From: Gammaproteobacteria bacterium
GTDB taxonomy: Bacteria > Pseudomonadota > Gammaproteobacteria > Steroidobacterales > Steroidobacteraceae
DNA length: 51,150 bases
Direction of reading: 5' to 3'
Assembly: GCA_028870705.1 (NCBI GenBank)
Contig: JAGWPD010000227.1
Coordinates: 1 to 51,150, forward strand
The notes below the pieces were generated by a model that saw nothing but the letters and a program-made list of their open reading frames with translations, searched no databases and had not been told where the DNA came from. Positions 37,210 through 46,680 of the stretch are shown piece after piece; position 1 is the stretch's first letter; each line of letters begins with the position of its first letter. Made by a program: the position numbers and the translations under genes.

Positions 37210-37359
37210 TGAAACTCCTCGCAACAATACCGCCTTGCGCAGAGGCTCGGCGCGCTCAATCGGCGCGGCGGATGCCATCGCCTTGCGGCGGCAATATAGC
37301 ATTCACGTACTAGATGGTGAAGGTGTACCGTGCGACGCGAAGTGGCGTTGCCCCCGTAT

Positions 37360-37379
37360 TGTACGGAAAGGTTCGTACA
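37360..37379. promoter_or_regulatory. Candidate TetR-type operator
   Basis: TGTACG-GAAAGGTT-CGTACA perfect 6-bp dyad upstream of the 37209-33006 operon. Confidence 0.4.
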
Positions 37380-37629
37380 TAGTCCAGCATGGCATCGGCT
37401 TGATCGCGCAGGCGCGTCGGCTGCGCTCAGCAGTCTCGATCACGGACGGCGGCGGACTTTACGGCTTAGCCTGATCAGGGCGTGAACGTACGCGCTCCAA
37501 CTTCCCCACTCTTGGTTAAATTGTCGCCGTAGTTTCCCAGGGCAGCAGTGCCACAAAGTCGGCAGGGCGGCCACCACCGTGGGAATCGACACTTTGCAGA
37601 CGCAAGCTCCAGGGGTACCCATGCATCAC

Positions 37630-38438
37630 CTACGCGGTGCGCCTTCGTGCCCTTTGCTGCCAATGTTGCGCCAGGCCCTTGAGGCTCGCCAACTCCACCC
37701 ATTCGTCGTCCGTGAATTGCTGCCGGGACGCCAGCGCCACAAAACGCGCGATCGTCCACGCGGGGTTCGCCCGCTCCACTCACTGCAAGGAATCGCCCGG
37801 GCGTACTGCGCCTTCGCGCGCTACCCGGTAATACCAGCCACTTCGCCCATTCCTCACCATCGCATGCACGACCTGGTCATCGTTGAAGCGTAGCGCAAAC
37901 TTGTGGCATGGCTGGCGGGGCTGGCACACGACGAGCTGCGCGGTGCCAATTACGTGCACATCTCCGATGCATACACTGGATTCATCGAGCCCGTCGATAA
38001 CGAGATTCTCACCGAGACTCCTCCGGGAACGAACAGCGCGGCGTGCGCTCGGACATCTGCTGGCCATCGCGGGTAGTTTGATACCGCATATCCGTACTCG
38101 GCCTTATCAGTCCCGCCGTGCATGCGAAGATCCGCCTGCTCATCTCCTTCCAGCCCCAACGACTGCACGAGGACGGGTCCCTCCACGGAACCATTGACAA
38201 AGCTACTGGGCACGCTCTCGGGCCCTAATGGCCACGAGCGCTCGTTCCAGCTTCCGCCCCTGTTCAGCTCCAGCGCGCAACCCATTAGCTGGATCCTGGC
38301 GCGCGGCGGGACCCTCCCAACACCATTGGCTGTAATCAACGTGCCCTCATACATCGGCGTACTGAGCGGCGCGTTCGTCGCGCAATAGTGCCAGTTCCGA
38401 ATTTCGACTCTTTCCAAGCTCACGGCAGTGACTTCCAT
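37630..38438 (-). pseudogene. MOSC-domain (YiiM-like) protein, frameshifted and nonsense-interrupted
   Basis: LGPESVPSSFVNGSVEGPVLVQSLGLEGDEQADLRMHGGTDKAEYGY...FVPGG, then next frame GENLVIDGLDESSVCIGDV...CQPRQPCHKFALRFND...GRSGWYYRVAREGAVRPGDSLQ, TGA, VERANPAWTIARFVALASRQQFTDDEWVELASLKGLAQHWQQRARRR. The upstream limit is uncertain. Confidence 0.75.
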
Positions 38439-38541
38439 CCTGCCGTAAACATAGGCCGTTACTCAGAGCATGGTGACGGGCTCGCGCAGAATTGCGGGCA
38501 CACGAGTCCGCTGCCCTGTCACTATCGAATTGCGGCGTCAT

Positions 38542-39732
38542 TTATTTTTTCCATTCATTACCCGGCATGATCCGGCGCATAAACTCGTCGAACAGCGGAA
38601 CCGTGAAGGCGGTATCGCCGTGATTTGGACTCCATGCCATTCCTTTGACTATCAACTGACTGCGCGTCGGCCCCAATTCCGTCACCTTGCGATGCAAGAC
38701 TTCGGTGATATCCCCTGAGCGATGCGGCCCAGGACCGAGCTCCGCCATAGCACGCAGGTACCGCTTCTCCAACGGCGTCAGCCGATCAAAGCGGACCCGA
38801 AAGAAACTCTCATCGAGCGCTGCAATTGTCGACTTTTCGGCGCGCTCGATATCGACTCGCGTAATGGGGGATTGAGCCGCTGCATCCCAGGCGTGTTTGC
38901 CCCACTCCTGCAGAAAATATGGATAACCATGGGTCTGTTCCACTATGCGCCGCAGTGCGGCAGGTTGAATCTCGACGCCTTGCTCCTGCAACGGCTTCGC
39001 AATTGCGCTGCCCGCGTCAGCTTTGTTGAGGGGTCCGATTTCCGGAAAATCGAATAGGCGCTCCGCGTATGACTTGGCGCGACCCATTTGTCCGCGCAGT
39101 TGCGGCAGACCTGCGCCGACCAAAACCACAGGAAGCTTGCGCTGCGCGCTGCGATGCAACGCCGTAATGAGTGCCGCAAGCTGTTCTTCCTCAACGTACT
39201 GCAGCTCGTCTACGAACAGCGCGAGCGCTGTTCCAGCCTTTTGGGCAGCGGCGCCGACAGTTTCGATCAGCGCCTGCAGGTCATGCTCAAGATCACCGTT
39301 ATCGGCCAAGCCAGGCTCTGGGTCGAAGTCGGCACCAACTTCGATGTCCTTGTATTTGATCTTCAGTGCCGCGGCGAACCCAGCCAGCGCTCTAAGCGCC
39401 CTTTCTGCCAGGGCCTTGGCCTTGGCATTTCGCGATAGACGCAGCATGGCCTGGCGCAACTGCGGCGCGAGCATGGCAGGTAGCGAGCGTGCTTCCGGTG
39501 CCTCGATGCGTACAGTCTGAATGCCGCTCGCCTCGGCGTCATCGCGCATTCGATCAAGAAGGACAGTCTTGCCAACGCCTCGAAGGCCCACCATCAGGAC
39601 GCTCTTGGTGGGTAAGCCTCGACGCACGCGCGCAAGCGCGACGCGAACGGTTTCCCGCAACTCGTCGCGACCAGCAAGTTCAGGGGGTGGCGTACCGGCC
39701 CCTGGGGCGAAGGGGTTGCTTATTGGATCCAC
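38542..39732 (-). CDS. AAA ATPase (ORC/STAND-like ATP-binding protein)
   Basis: Walker A VGLRGVGKTVLL, Walker B ALALFVDELQYVEEEQL, Q/HGYPYFLQEWG sensor-2 region. Confidence 0.82.
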   Translation of the reverse strand: MDPISNPFAPGAGTPPPELAGRDELRETVRVALARVRRGLPTKSVLMVGLRGVGKTVLLDRMRDDAEASGIQTVRIEAPEARSLPAMLAPQLRQAMLRLSRNAKAKALAERALRALAGFAAALKIKYKDIEVGADFDPEPGLADNGDLEHDLQALIETVGAAAQKAGTALALFVDELQYVEEEQLAALITALHRSAQRKLPVVLVGAGLPQLRGQMGRAKSYAERLFDFPEIGPLNKADAGSAIAKPLQEQGVEIQPAALRRIVEQTHGYPYFLQEWGKHAWDAAAQSPITRVDIERAEKSTIAALDESFFRVRFDRLTPLEKRYLRAMAELGPGPHRSGDITEVLHRKVTELGPTRSQLIVKGMAWSPNHGDTAFTVPLFDEFMRRIMPGNEWKK

Positions 39733-40171
39733 AGGTCAAATATATATATAAGTTAGTACGCTTACAAGCGCTTTATAAAGTACCTAATATCATTAACACC
39801 AAGTCTGGCAGCGGGTCCCCGATGCGTGCCACCCTGAATGTGAAGTCCCACGACTGAGGTGACATTCTGGCTCCCTTCCTGACCCGGGAGTGCGCCCGTG
39901 AGTAAGAACGAGTTGGACCGAGTGGTTCACTGGCATTCCGCTCGACACGCTTCGCGACCTGCTTTGCCAAAACATCCGCAGCAAGGTAACGGTCCGGGAA
40001 GTCCAGAGGACCACCGCGCGCCACTGCGTCACGCACGAGTCGCGCGCGTTCCAGCGCACCGCTTGCTTGCCACAGCCGTGTCAGTGGCGCAAGCCGTGGC
40101 ATGAGCTGATGCAGTGCATCGTGGAGCCCCTCAACACTGCTGGCGCGGTCTCGCAGCTACAATACCAATGC

Positions 40172-41242
40172 ATGATCCGCCGCTACGCCAAGCTATTGGA
40201 GCTGTTGCAGCGGTGGCAGCGCGCATTGCGTTTATCGTGGCGGCGCTTACCCGGCACTGCAACTCTCGAAGGTGAATGGCGCACCGGAACATACGAGGAG
40301 TCCGCACCACGCAGGCTCCTCGCGCTCCGCACGCACTTCAAGCTGCACTACCACCTGTATTTACCGCGTGACCGCCTGCGGAAGGAGCGGCTTCCCCTGC
40401 TGGTCATGTTGCACGGATGTTCACAGGATGGCGAGGCCTTCGCGACGGGCACCAGGATGAATGCCGTCGCGCAGACGCGCGGCTGTGCCGTGCTATACCC
40501 TGAACAAAGCCGCACGGCCAACGCCCGCCGTTGCTGGAACTGGTTTGATCGCGGCGTCCAGCGTGGCCACGCTGAAGCTGGACTGATTTACCGGCTGGTG
40601 CAGGAAGTGATGCGCCGCGAAGCCATTGACAGGCAACGTGTATACGTTGCCGGCATGTCGGCCGGAGCTGCCATGGCCGACATTCTCGCACTGCGATTTC
40701 CCGGGCTGTTTGCTGCAGTCGCTTTGCATTCGGGGGTGATGTACGGAGCCGCCGGTTCCGCTGGCGAAGCTCTCCGCGTCATGCGCTACGGCGCCAGTGT
40801 CTTGCCAGCTTCTGTGGTAGATCAGCTTACAGCGGAGATTGGTCAGGAGCTGAGATTGGCGCCCGCGCTGGTCATCCAGGGTCGCGCCGACATTACCGTG
40901 AATCCGCGCAATGCCGAGCAGCTTGTGGCAATGCGTCTCGCCTTGACCGGCATGACAGGCGCTGATGAACTGCCACGCGAGGCTGCAAAAGCGCTCGAAT
41001 TCGAGATAGGCGGTCGAATGGTTCTTCAGCGGGATTACTTTCGCAATGGGACACTACTGGTCCGGTTACTGCTGATCGACGGCCTGGGGCACGCCTGGAG
41101 CGGGGGCGATGCGAAGCAGAGCTTCAATGATCCGGCTGGACCGGACGCCAGTCTGATGATTGTTGATTTCCTGATGCGCCATCGACTTGCAGCGCAGGCT
41201 TCATCGCCGGTGCTGGTGACAACACCCGCCGATACGAGCTAA
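40172..41242 (+). CDS. PHB-depolymerase-family esterase
   Basis: LPLLVMLHGCSQDGEAFATGTRMNAVAQTRGCAVLYPEQ; VYVAGMSAGAAMADILA; VIQGRADITVNPRNAEQL; GLGHAWSGG. Confidence 0.88.
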   Translation: MIRRYAKLLELLQRWQRALRLSWRRLPGTATLEGEWRTGTYEESAPRRLLALRTHFKLHYHLYLPRDRLRKERLPLLVMLHGCSQDGEAFATGTRMNAVAQTRGCAVLYPEQSRTANARRCWNWFDRGVQRGHAEAGLIYRLVQEVMRREAIDRQRVYVAGMSAGAAMADILALRFPGLFAAVALHSGVMYGAAGSAGEALRVMRYGASVLPASVVDQLTAEIGQELRLAPALVIQGRADITVNPRNAEQLVAMRLALTGMTGADELPREAAKALEFEIGGRMVLQRDYFRNGTLLVRLLLIDGLGHAWSGGDAKQSFNDPAGPDASLMIVDFLMRHRLAAQASSPVLVTTPADTS

Positions 41243-42001
41243 CCCATGCACAGGGGGAGCTCAAGATCCATGGCGAAGATCCAAACGAGATGATGATGGT
41301 GATGCTCGCGGTGCCTGCCTCAGAGCTCGGCGAGGCCAATATTGCACAGCAATGAATCGCCCGAAACCTGGTCGGGTTCCTCATGCACCTTTTCATTGTC
41401 CGCAGTGAGGCGGCGGCCAACAACGCTGGGTAAATGCTGTCCACGTCGGCGGACTTCCTGCAGAGTTTCATCTACCGGTTCACGGGCCTGCGCACCCACG
41501 ACAATGGCCAGACCGAAGCCTAGCCGCCTGTCCTGTCCGACGCCCGGAAGTCCATGAAGTTGAAGAACATCACCTGTCGTGGCCGGCATCTCGACATCGT
41601 CGCGGAGCGCGACGCGAGCAGCCGAGTGAAGCTGTCGCGCAAAGTGCCATAGCTCGAATGCTCGCAGTGCCGGGAGGGTCCCTGGCCTGATTTTGCCAGG
41701 CGCCAAACACCGCGACGGCTTGGCGCCCGTTGCATTGCGCACTGCTGAGCCTCACACCCATCACGCGCGACTCCAAGCACCGCTCCCTCATGCCGACCGG
41801 GGCCGCCGCCGGTCAGGTTACTCCCGGTCTCAACGGCGTAACGGCGATCGGCTAAGTAAATCCACGGATTGCTCATTGAGTACGGATGGCAGATAAACCC
41901 CTACCTAATCTGCTTCTTCGGACGATGCCACAATGCACCGACGAGGCCGTTGGCAATACGGGGCTTAGCCGGTGTCACAACCATTCAGGAGCGCAGGAAT
42001 C

Positions 42002-43522
42002 ATGAGTGTCGCAGCACCGGTCGAAATTGGCGCCAAGGTTCAATTCAAATCCAGGTACGAAAACTTCATCGGTGGAAAATGGGCCGCACCCGTCAAGGGC
42101 GGGTACTTCGATGTCATCACACCGATCACTGGCAAGGTCTATACCAAGGCCGCGCGCTCGACTGCCGAGGATGTAGAACTCGCGTTGGACGCCGCGCATG
42201 CAGCCGCGGACGCGTGGGGACGCACGCCGGCCGCGGAGCGCGCCAATGTCCTGCTGCGAATCGCGGACCGCATTGAGCAGAACCTGGAAATGCTGGCTTA
42301 TGCGGAAACGATGGATAACGGCAAGCCGATCCGCGAGACGCTCAATGCCGATATTCCGCTGGCAGTCGACCATTTCCGCTATTTCGCCGGCTGCCTGCGG
42401 GCGCAAGAGGGCTCGCTCAGCGAGATCGACTCCAATACCGTCGCCTACCATTTTCACGAGCCGCTCGGGGTTGTTGGCCAGATCATCCCATGGAACTTCC
42501 CCATCCTGATGGCGGCCTGGAAGCTCGCGCCAGCGCTCGGCGCGGGCAACGCGGTGGTGCTCAAGCCCGCCGAGCAGACCCCAATCAGCATCATGCTGAT
42601 GGCCGAGCTCATTGCCGATCTACTGCCACCGGGCGTTCTGAACATCGTCAACGGCTTCGGCCGGGAAGCCGGCCTGCCGCTTGCGACCAGCCGCCGTATC
42701 GCGAAAATCGCATTCACCGGATCGACCACCACAGGGCGGGTGATCGCGCAGGCGGCCGCCAACAATCTGATTCCCGCGACGCTGGAACTGGGCGGGAAGT
42801 CGCCGAACATCTTCTTCCCGGATGTCACGGCCGCGGATGACGATTTTTACGACAAGGCCATTGAGGGATTGGTGCTGTTTGCCTTCAATCAGGGCGAAGT
42901 GTGCACCTGCCCATCGCGGGCGCTGATCCACGAGTCGATTTACGATCAATTCATGGGGCGAGTGCTCAGGCGCGTGGCCGCGATCAAGCAGGGCAACCCC
43001 CTGGACATGAACACCATGATCGGTGCCCAGGCGTCCAAGGAACAGCTCAGCAAGATCCTGACTTACCTGGACCTCGGCAAGCAGGAAGGCGCGCAGGTGC
43101 TTGCGGGCGGTTCACAGGCGCACCTGCCCGGCGAATTGGCGGGCGGCTACTACGTCCAGCCGACACTGTTCAAAGGGCACAACAAGATGCGTATCTTCCA
43201 GGAGGAGATCTTTGGACCGGTACTGGCGGTGACGACATTCAAAACCGAGGCCGAGGCCCTGGCGATCGCCAATGACACGCTCTACGGGCTGGGCGCCGGC
43301 GTCTGGTCGCGCGACAGCAATATCTGCTTCCGCATGGGTCGCGCGATCAAGGCCGGACGCGTCTGGACGAATTGCTATCATGCCTATCCGGCGCACGCCG
43401 CTTTTGGCGGCTACAAGGAGTCGGGAATCGGGCGCGAGACCCACAAGGTCATGCTCGATCACTACCAGCAGACCAAGAATCTCCTGGTCAGCTACAGCCC
43501 GAAGAAACTCGGGTTCTTCTAG
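42002..43522 (+). CDS. Aldehyde dehydrogenase (AcoD/ExaC-like)
   Basis: [88 protein letters not shown]-terminal KKLGFF. Confidence 0.9.
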   Translation: MSVAAPVEIGAKVQFKSRYENFIGGKWAAPVKGGYFDVITPITGKVYTKAARSTAEDVELALDAAHAAADAWGRTPAAERANVLLRIADRIEQNLEMLAYAETMDNGKPIRETLNADIPLAVDHFRYFAGCLRAQEGSLSEIDSNTVAYHFHEPLGVVGQIIPWNFPILMAAWKLAPALGAGNAVVLKPAEQTPISIMLMAELIADLLPPGVLNIVNGFGREAGLPLATSRRIAKIAFTGSTTTGRVIAQAAANNLIPATLELGGKSPNIFFPDVTAADDDFYDKAIEGLVLFAFNQGEVCTCPSRALIHESIYDQFMGRVLRRVAAIKQGNPLDMNTMIGAQASKEQLSKILTYLDLGKQEGAQVLAGGSQAHLPGELAGGYYVQPTLFKGHNKMRIFQEEIFGPVLAVTTFKTEAEALAIANDTLYGLGAGVWSRDSNICFRMGRAIKAGRVWTNCYHAYPAHAAFGGYKESGIGRETHKVMLDHYQQTKNLLVSYSPKKLGFF

Positions 43523-43696
43523 GCTTCAAGGGATCGCGCCGGCAATTGGTTGGCGGGGGTGGATGGCCACCCTCCCGCGTGCTTGCCGGAGGTGATCGTG
43601 GTTCAGAAGGTCGTTGCAATGCAGGCGCCCCCGGCAGCTGATCGAATACCAGACCGGGCGCATCACTAGCGCCGAAAATCCCTTCGGAGCTAGAGT

Positions 43697-43740
43697 GTTA
43701 CCCATGTGCCCGGAATAAAACGTTACCGATCTGCTCGGAA
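43697..43740 (+). repeat. Tandem 19-bp repeat resembling an IS terminus
   Basis: GTTACCCATGTGCCCGGAA (43697-43715) and GTTACCGATCTGCTCGGAA (43722-43740), 16 of 19 identical, 25-bp period. Confidence 0.5.
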
Positions 43741-43746
43741 AGGACC

Positions 43747-43769
43747 TGATTCGATTGGTGGCTAGGGTG
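43747..43769 (+). repeat. Putative attR: tRNA-Met 3' end direct repeat
   Basis: TGATTCGATTGGTGGCTAGGGTG; partner at 17553-17575. Confidence 0.65.
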
Positions 43770-43832
43770 GGACTCGAACCCACGACCTCGGCATTATGAG
43801 TGCCACGCTCTAACCAGCTGAGCTACCTAGCC
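43756..43832 (-). tRNA. tRNA-Met (CAT, elongator type), CCA encoded
   Basis: Reverse complement GGCTAGGTAGCTCAGCTGGTTAGAGCGTGGCACTCATAATGCCGAGGTCGTGGGTTCGAGTCCCACCCTAGCCACCA folds as a cloverleaf with anticodon CAT. Confidence 0.95.
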
Positions 43833-44087
43833 TTATGCGCCCCGAAAGGGTGGCGGATTCTCCCGGCCCGCCGCCGCCCCGTCAAGGCAGCGCCTGCCTG
43901 ACGGATATTAAAAGAATTTTACAGAAGCTGCCGATCCGGGGCCGGGCGGGCCCTGCGCGGCAGAACCGGAAAATTTCACTTGGGGGCGGGCAGCGATTGC
44001 GCGCAATATCGACAGTCCGCACGCAAAGAACGCCGCGCTTTCCGAACGCGGCCCGGTGGTGGGCGAAACTCGAGGGACTTTCCGCCG

Positions 44088-44801
44088 ATGCCCGATTCGA
44101 ACGCTCGTTCAAGCATCGCCGATACCTTTACCAAGTTGCTGCGGCTCAATCTTGCCGGCGGCCCGCCGCTGGTGACGCGCGAGCAGCTGATGGCCGAATC
44201 CGAATCGCACATCGCCAGGACGGCGCGCAAGGGCAACTCGCCCGAGCAGCAGGTGGCGACGCAGATACTCGCCAATCCGACCGACTATCGCAGCTGGGAA
44301 AGCGAGCACGAGCGACTGATGGCGGCCGTGGCGCGGCCGAATCGCACCGTAGTTCAGGCGCGTGCGCTGCTGTCGACCGCGTTCGCGCTGGTGCACCGCA
44401 GGGCGCTGTTCGAGTACCTGCGCGGCCATGCGGTGCGCGGCATCAGCAGGCGCGAATTGATGCAGCATTTCCATGGCCAGAAGAGCTACAGCCAGGCGAT
44501 CGTCGCCGAGCACGGCAACTACCTGCGCAGCTCCGCCAGCCTGATGTGCGCCGAGCACTTCGGCACGACGATCCTCGCTCACCAGGCCTTCGGCGGTCCG
44601 TTCCGCCGCTACGAGCATCTCTATGCCGAGTACTTCCGCAGCTACTGCGACAGCTATCTCGCCCCACCCTCGAAGACCGAGGATGTCTCGGACAGCATGC
44701 GCGCGTTGCTGCCGCACCTGAAGCGCGATGTGCTGGACGTGCGGGCGCGGCTGCTGGCGATGCCGCCTGCGCCGCCCCCGGGCGCTCCCGGCCGCCGCTG
44801 A
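44088..44801 (+). CDS. Hypothetical protein
   Basis: Long ORF with codon-usage-consistent sequence (MPDSNARSSIADTFTKLLRLNLAGGPPLVTREQL...); ends 1 bp before the ychF stop. Confidence 0.7.
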   Translation: MPDSNARSSIADTFTKLLRLNLAGGPPLVTREQLMAESESHIARTARKGNSPEQQVATQILANPTDYRSWESEHERLMAAVARPNRTVVQARALLSTAFALVHRRALFEYLRGHAVRGISRRELMQHFHGQKSYSQAIVAEHGNYLRSSASLMCAEHFGTTILAHQAFGGPFRRYEHLYAEYFRSYCDSYLAPPSKTEDVSDSMRALLPHLKRDVLDVRARLLAMPPAPPPGAPGRR

Positions 44802-45896
44802 TCAGACGTTGAACCTGAAGTGCATGACGTCGCCCTCGCGGACGACGTATTCCTTGCCTTCCAGCCGCATCTTGCCGGCTTCCTTCGCGCCGGCTTCGCC
44901 GCGGCAGCGTACATACTCGTCATAGGATATGACCTCGGCGCGGATGAAGCCGTGCTCGAAATCGGTGTGGATCACGCCCGCCGCCTGCGGCGCGGTGCTG
45001 CCGCGGCGCACTGTCCAGGCGCGCACTTCCTTCGGGCCGGCGGTGAAATAGGTGAACAGTCCGAGCAGTTCGTAGCCCGCACGAATCACCCGGTTCAGGC
45101 CCGGCTCCTGCAGGCCCAGGTCCTTGAGGAATTCGGCGCGCTCGGCCTCCTCCAGCTGCGAGATCTCGGCCTCGATCGCGGCGCACACCGGCACCACCGT
45201 GGCGCCCTCGGCGCGCGCGCGCGCGCGCAAGGCTGCGATGTAGGCGTTGTCGACCGCGAGCGCAGCTTCGTCGACGTTGGCCACGTACATCACCGGCTTG
45301 GCAGTCAGCAACTGCAGCTCGCGCATGTCACGGCGCTCGGCGTCGGCGACCGGCACGACGCGCGCGGGCGTGCCCGCATCGAGCGCAGTGCGTACGCGCT
45401 CATAGAGCGCATGGCGCCGCGCCGCTTCCTTGTCGCCGCTTTTCATCGCCTTCGCGGCACGCTCGAGCGCCTTCTCCGCCACCGCCAGGTCGGCGAGCGC
45501 CAGCTCGGTGTTGATCACGTCCACGTCCGAATCGGGATCGACGCGTCCAGCGACGTGCACGATGTCATCATGATCGAAGCAGCGCACCACGTGCGCGATC
45601 GCGTCGGTCTCGCGGATGTGCGCCAGGAACTTGTTGCCCAGGCCTTCGCCCTGCGAGGCGCCGGCCACGAGCCCGGCGATGTCGACGAACTCGACCGTCG
45701 TCGGCACGATTTTCTCGGGGTGCACGATGCCGGCGAGCACGGCGAGCCTGGGGTCGGGCACCGGCACGATGCCGACGTTCGGGTCGATGGTGCAGAACGG
45801 GTAGTTCTCGGCTGCGATCTGCGCGCGCGTCAGCGCGTTGAACAACGTCGACTTGCCGACGTTGGGCAGGCCCACGATTCCGCACTTGATGCTCAT
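44802..45896 (-). CDS. ychF: Redox-regulated ATPase / Obg-like GTPase YchF
   Basis: [51 protein letters not shown]-terminal TGS domain. Confidence 0.97.
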   Translation of the reverse strand: MSIKCGIVGLPNVGKSTLFNALTRAQIAAENYPFCTIDPNVGIVPVPDPRLAVLAGIVHPEKIVPTTVEFVDIAGLVAGASQGEGLGNKFLAHIRETDAIAHVVRCFDHDDIVHVAGRVDPDSDVDVINTELALADLAVAEKALERAAKAMKSGDKEAARRHALYERVRTALDAGTPARVVPVADAERRDMRELQLLTAKPVMYVANVDEAALAVDNAYIAALRARARAEGATVVPVCAAIEAEISQLEEAERAEFLKDLGLQEPGLNRVIRAGYELLGLFTYFTAGPKEVRAWTVRRGSTAPQAAGVIHTDFEHGFIRAEVISYDEYVRCRGEAGAKEAGKMRLEGKEYVVREGDVMHFRFNV

Positions 45897-46510
45897 TTCT
45901 CTCCTGGTGCGCCGGCCGCCGCTGCGGGCTCATCGCGCGTATGCAGCCGATGCATCGCCTTCTGCGCGCCCTCGCACAGCAGCTCGGGAAGCGCCGCCTG
46001 CGCGCGCTGGAGCGCGGCGTCGATCAGCGCCTGCTCCGCGGCCGTGGCGCGGTCGAGCACCGCGTCGATCACCTGGTGCTTCGTGCCAGGATGGCCGACG
46101 CCGATGCGCAGTCGCCAGAAATCCGCGCCGAGCTGCGCGATGACATCGCGCACGCCGTTGTGTCCACCGTGCCCGCCCCCTTCCTTCAGCCGCACCACGC
46201 CCGGCGGCAGGTCGATGTCATCGTGCACCACCAGCATCTCCGCCGGCGCAATGCGGTAGAACGCGGCCAGCGCCTGCACCGCCGCGCCACTACGGTTCAT
46301 GAAAGTCTGCGGCTTCATCAACCACAGCTCACGGCCGGCGACAGCGGCGCGCGCAAGCTCGCACTGATAACGCGTCTCGCGCTTCCAGCCGGCGCCGCAG
46401 CCGCGCGCGAGCTCGTCGACGTACCAGAAGCCGGCGTTGTGGCGCGTGCGCGCGTACTCGGGGCCGGGATTTCCCAGCCCCACCACCAACTTCAGTGGAA
46501 GTCCCGTCAA
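45893..46510 (-). CDS. pth: Peptidyl-tRNA hydrolase
   Basis: [72 protein letters not shown]. Start codon probably TTG. Confidence 0.96.
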   Translation of the reverse strand: MTGLPLKLVVGLGNPGPEYARTRHNAGFWYVDELARGCGAGWKRETRYQCELARAAVAGRELWLMKPQTFMNRSGAAVQALAAFYRIAPAEMLVVHDDIDLPPGVVRLKEGGGHGGHNGVRDVIAQLGADFWRLRIGVGHPGTKHQVIDAVLDRATAAEQALIDAALQRAQAALPELLCEGAQKAMHRLHTRDEPAAAAGAPGEK

Positions 46511-46680
46511 GGGATTGCACCACCACACGCAACGCCCGACGAGCCGGAGTACCGGCGCGTGGCGCCATTCGCTGTGGGGACCGTCCGCGACATGGATGTC
46601 ACGGCCGGAGCCCCCATGGATGGGTTCACGGCGTTCCCGACAGCGAATGGTGCCACGTGACGGCGCACCGGCTTGCGTGG

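Noticed and set aside
43557-43572. GGGTGG-ATGG-CCACCC hairpin after the ALDH gene as a rho-independent terminator
   Set aside because: Short stem with no T-tract on either side; not enough support.
45200-45232. (GC)n tract in ychF as a possible phase-variation slippage site
   Set aside because: Encodes an ordinary [10 protein letters not shown] helix in a conserved gene; no sign of switching and alternating GC is common in this genome.
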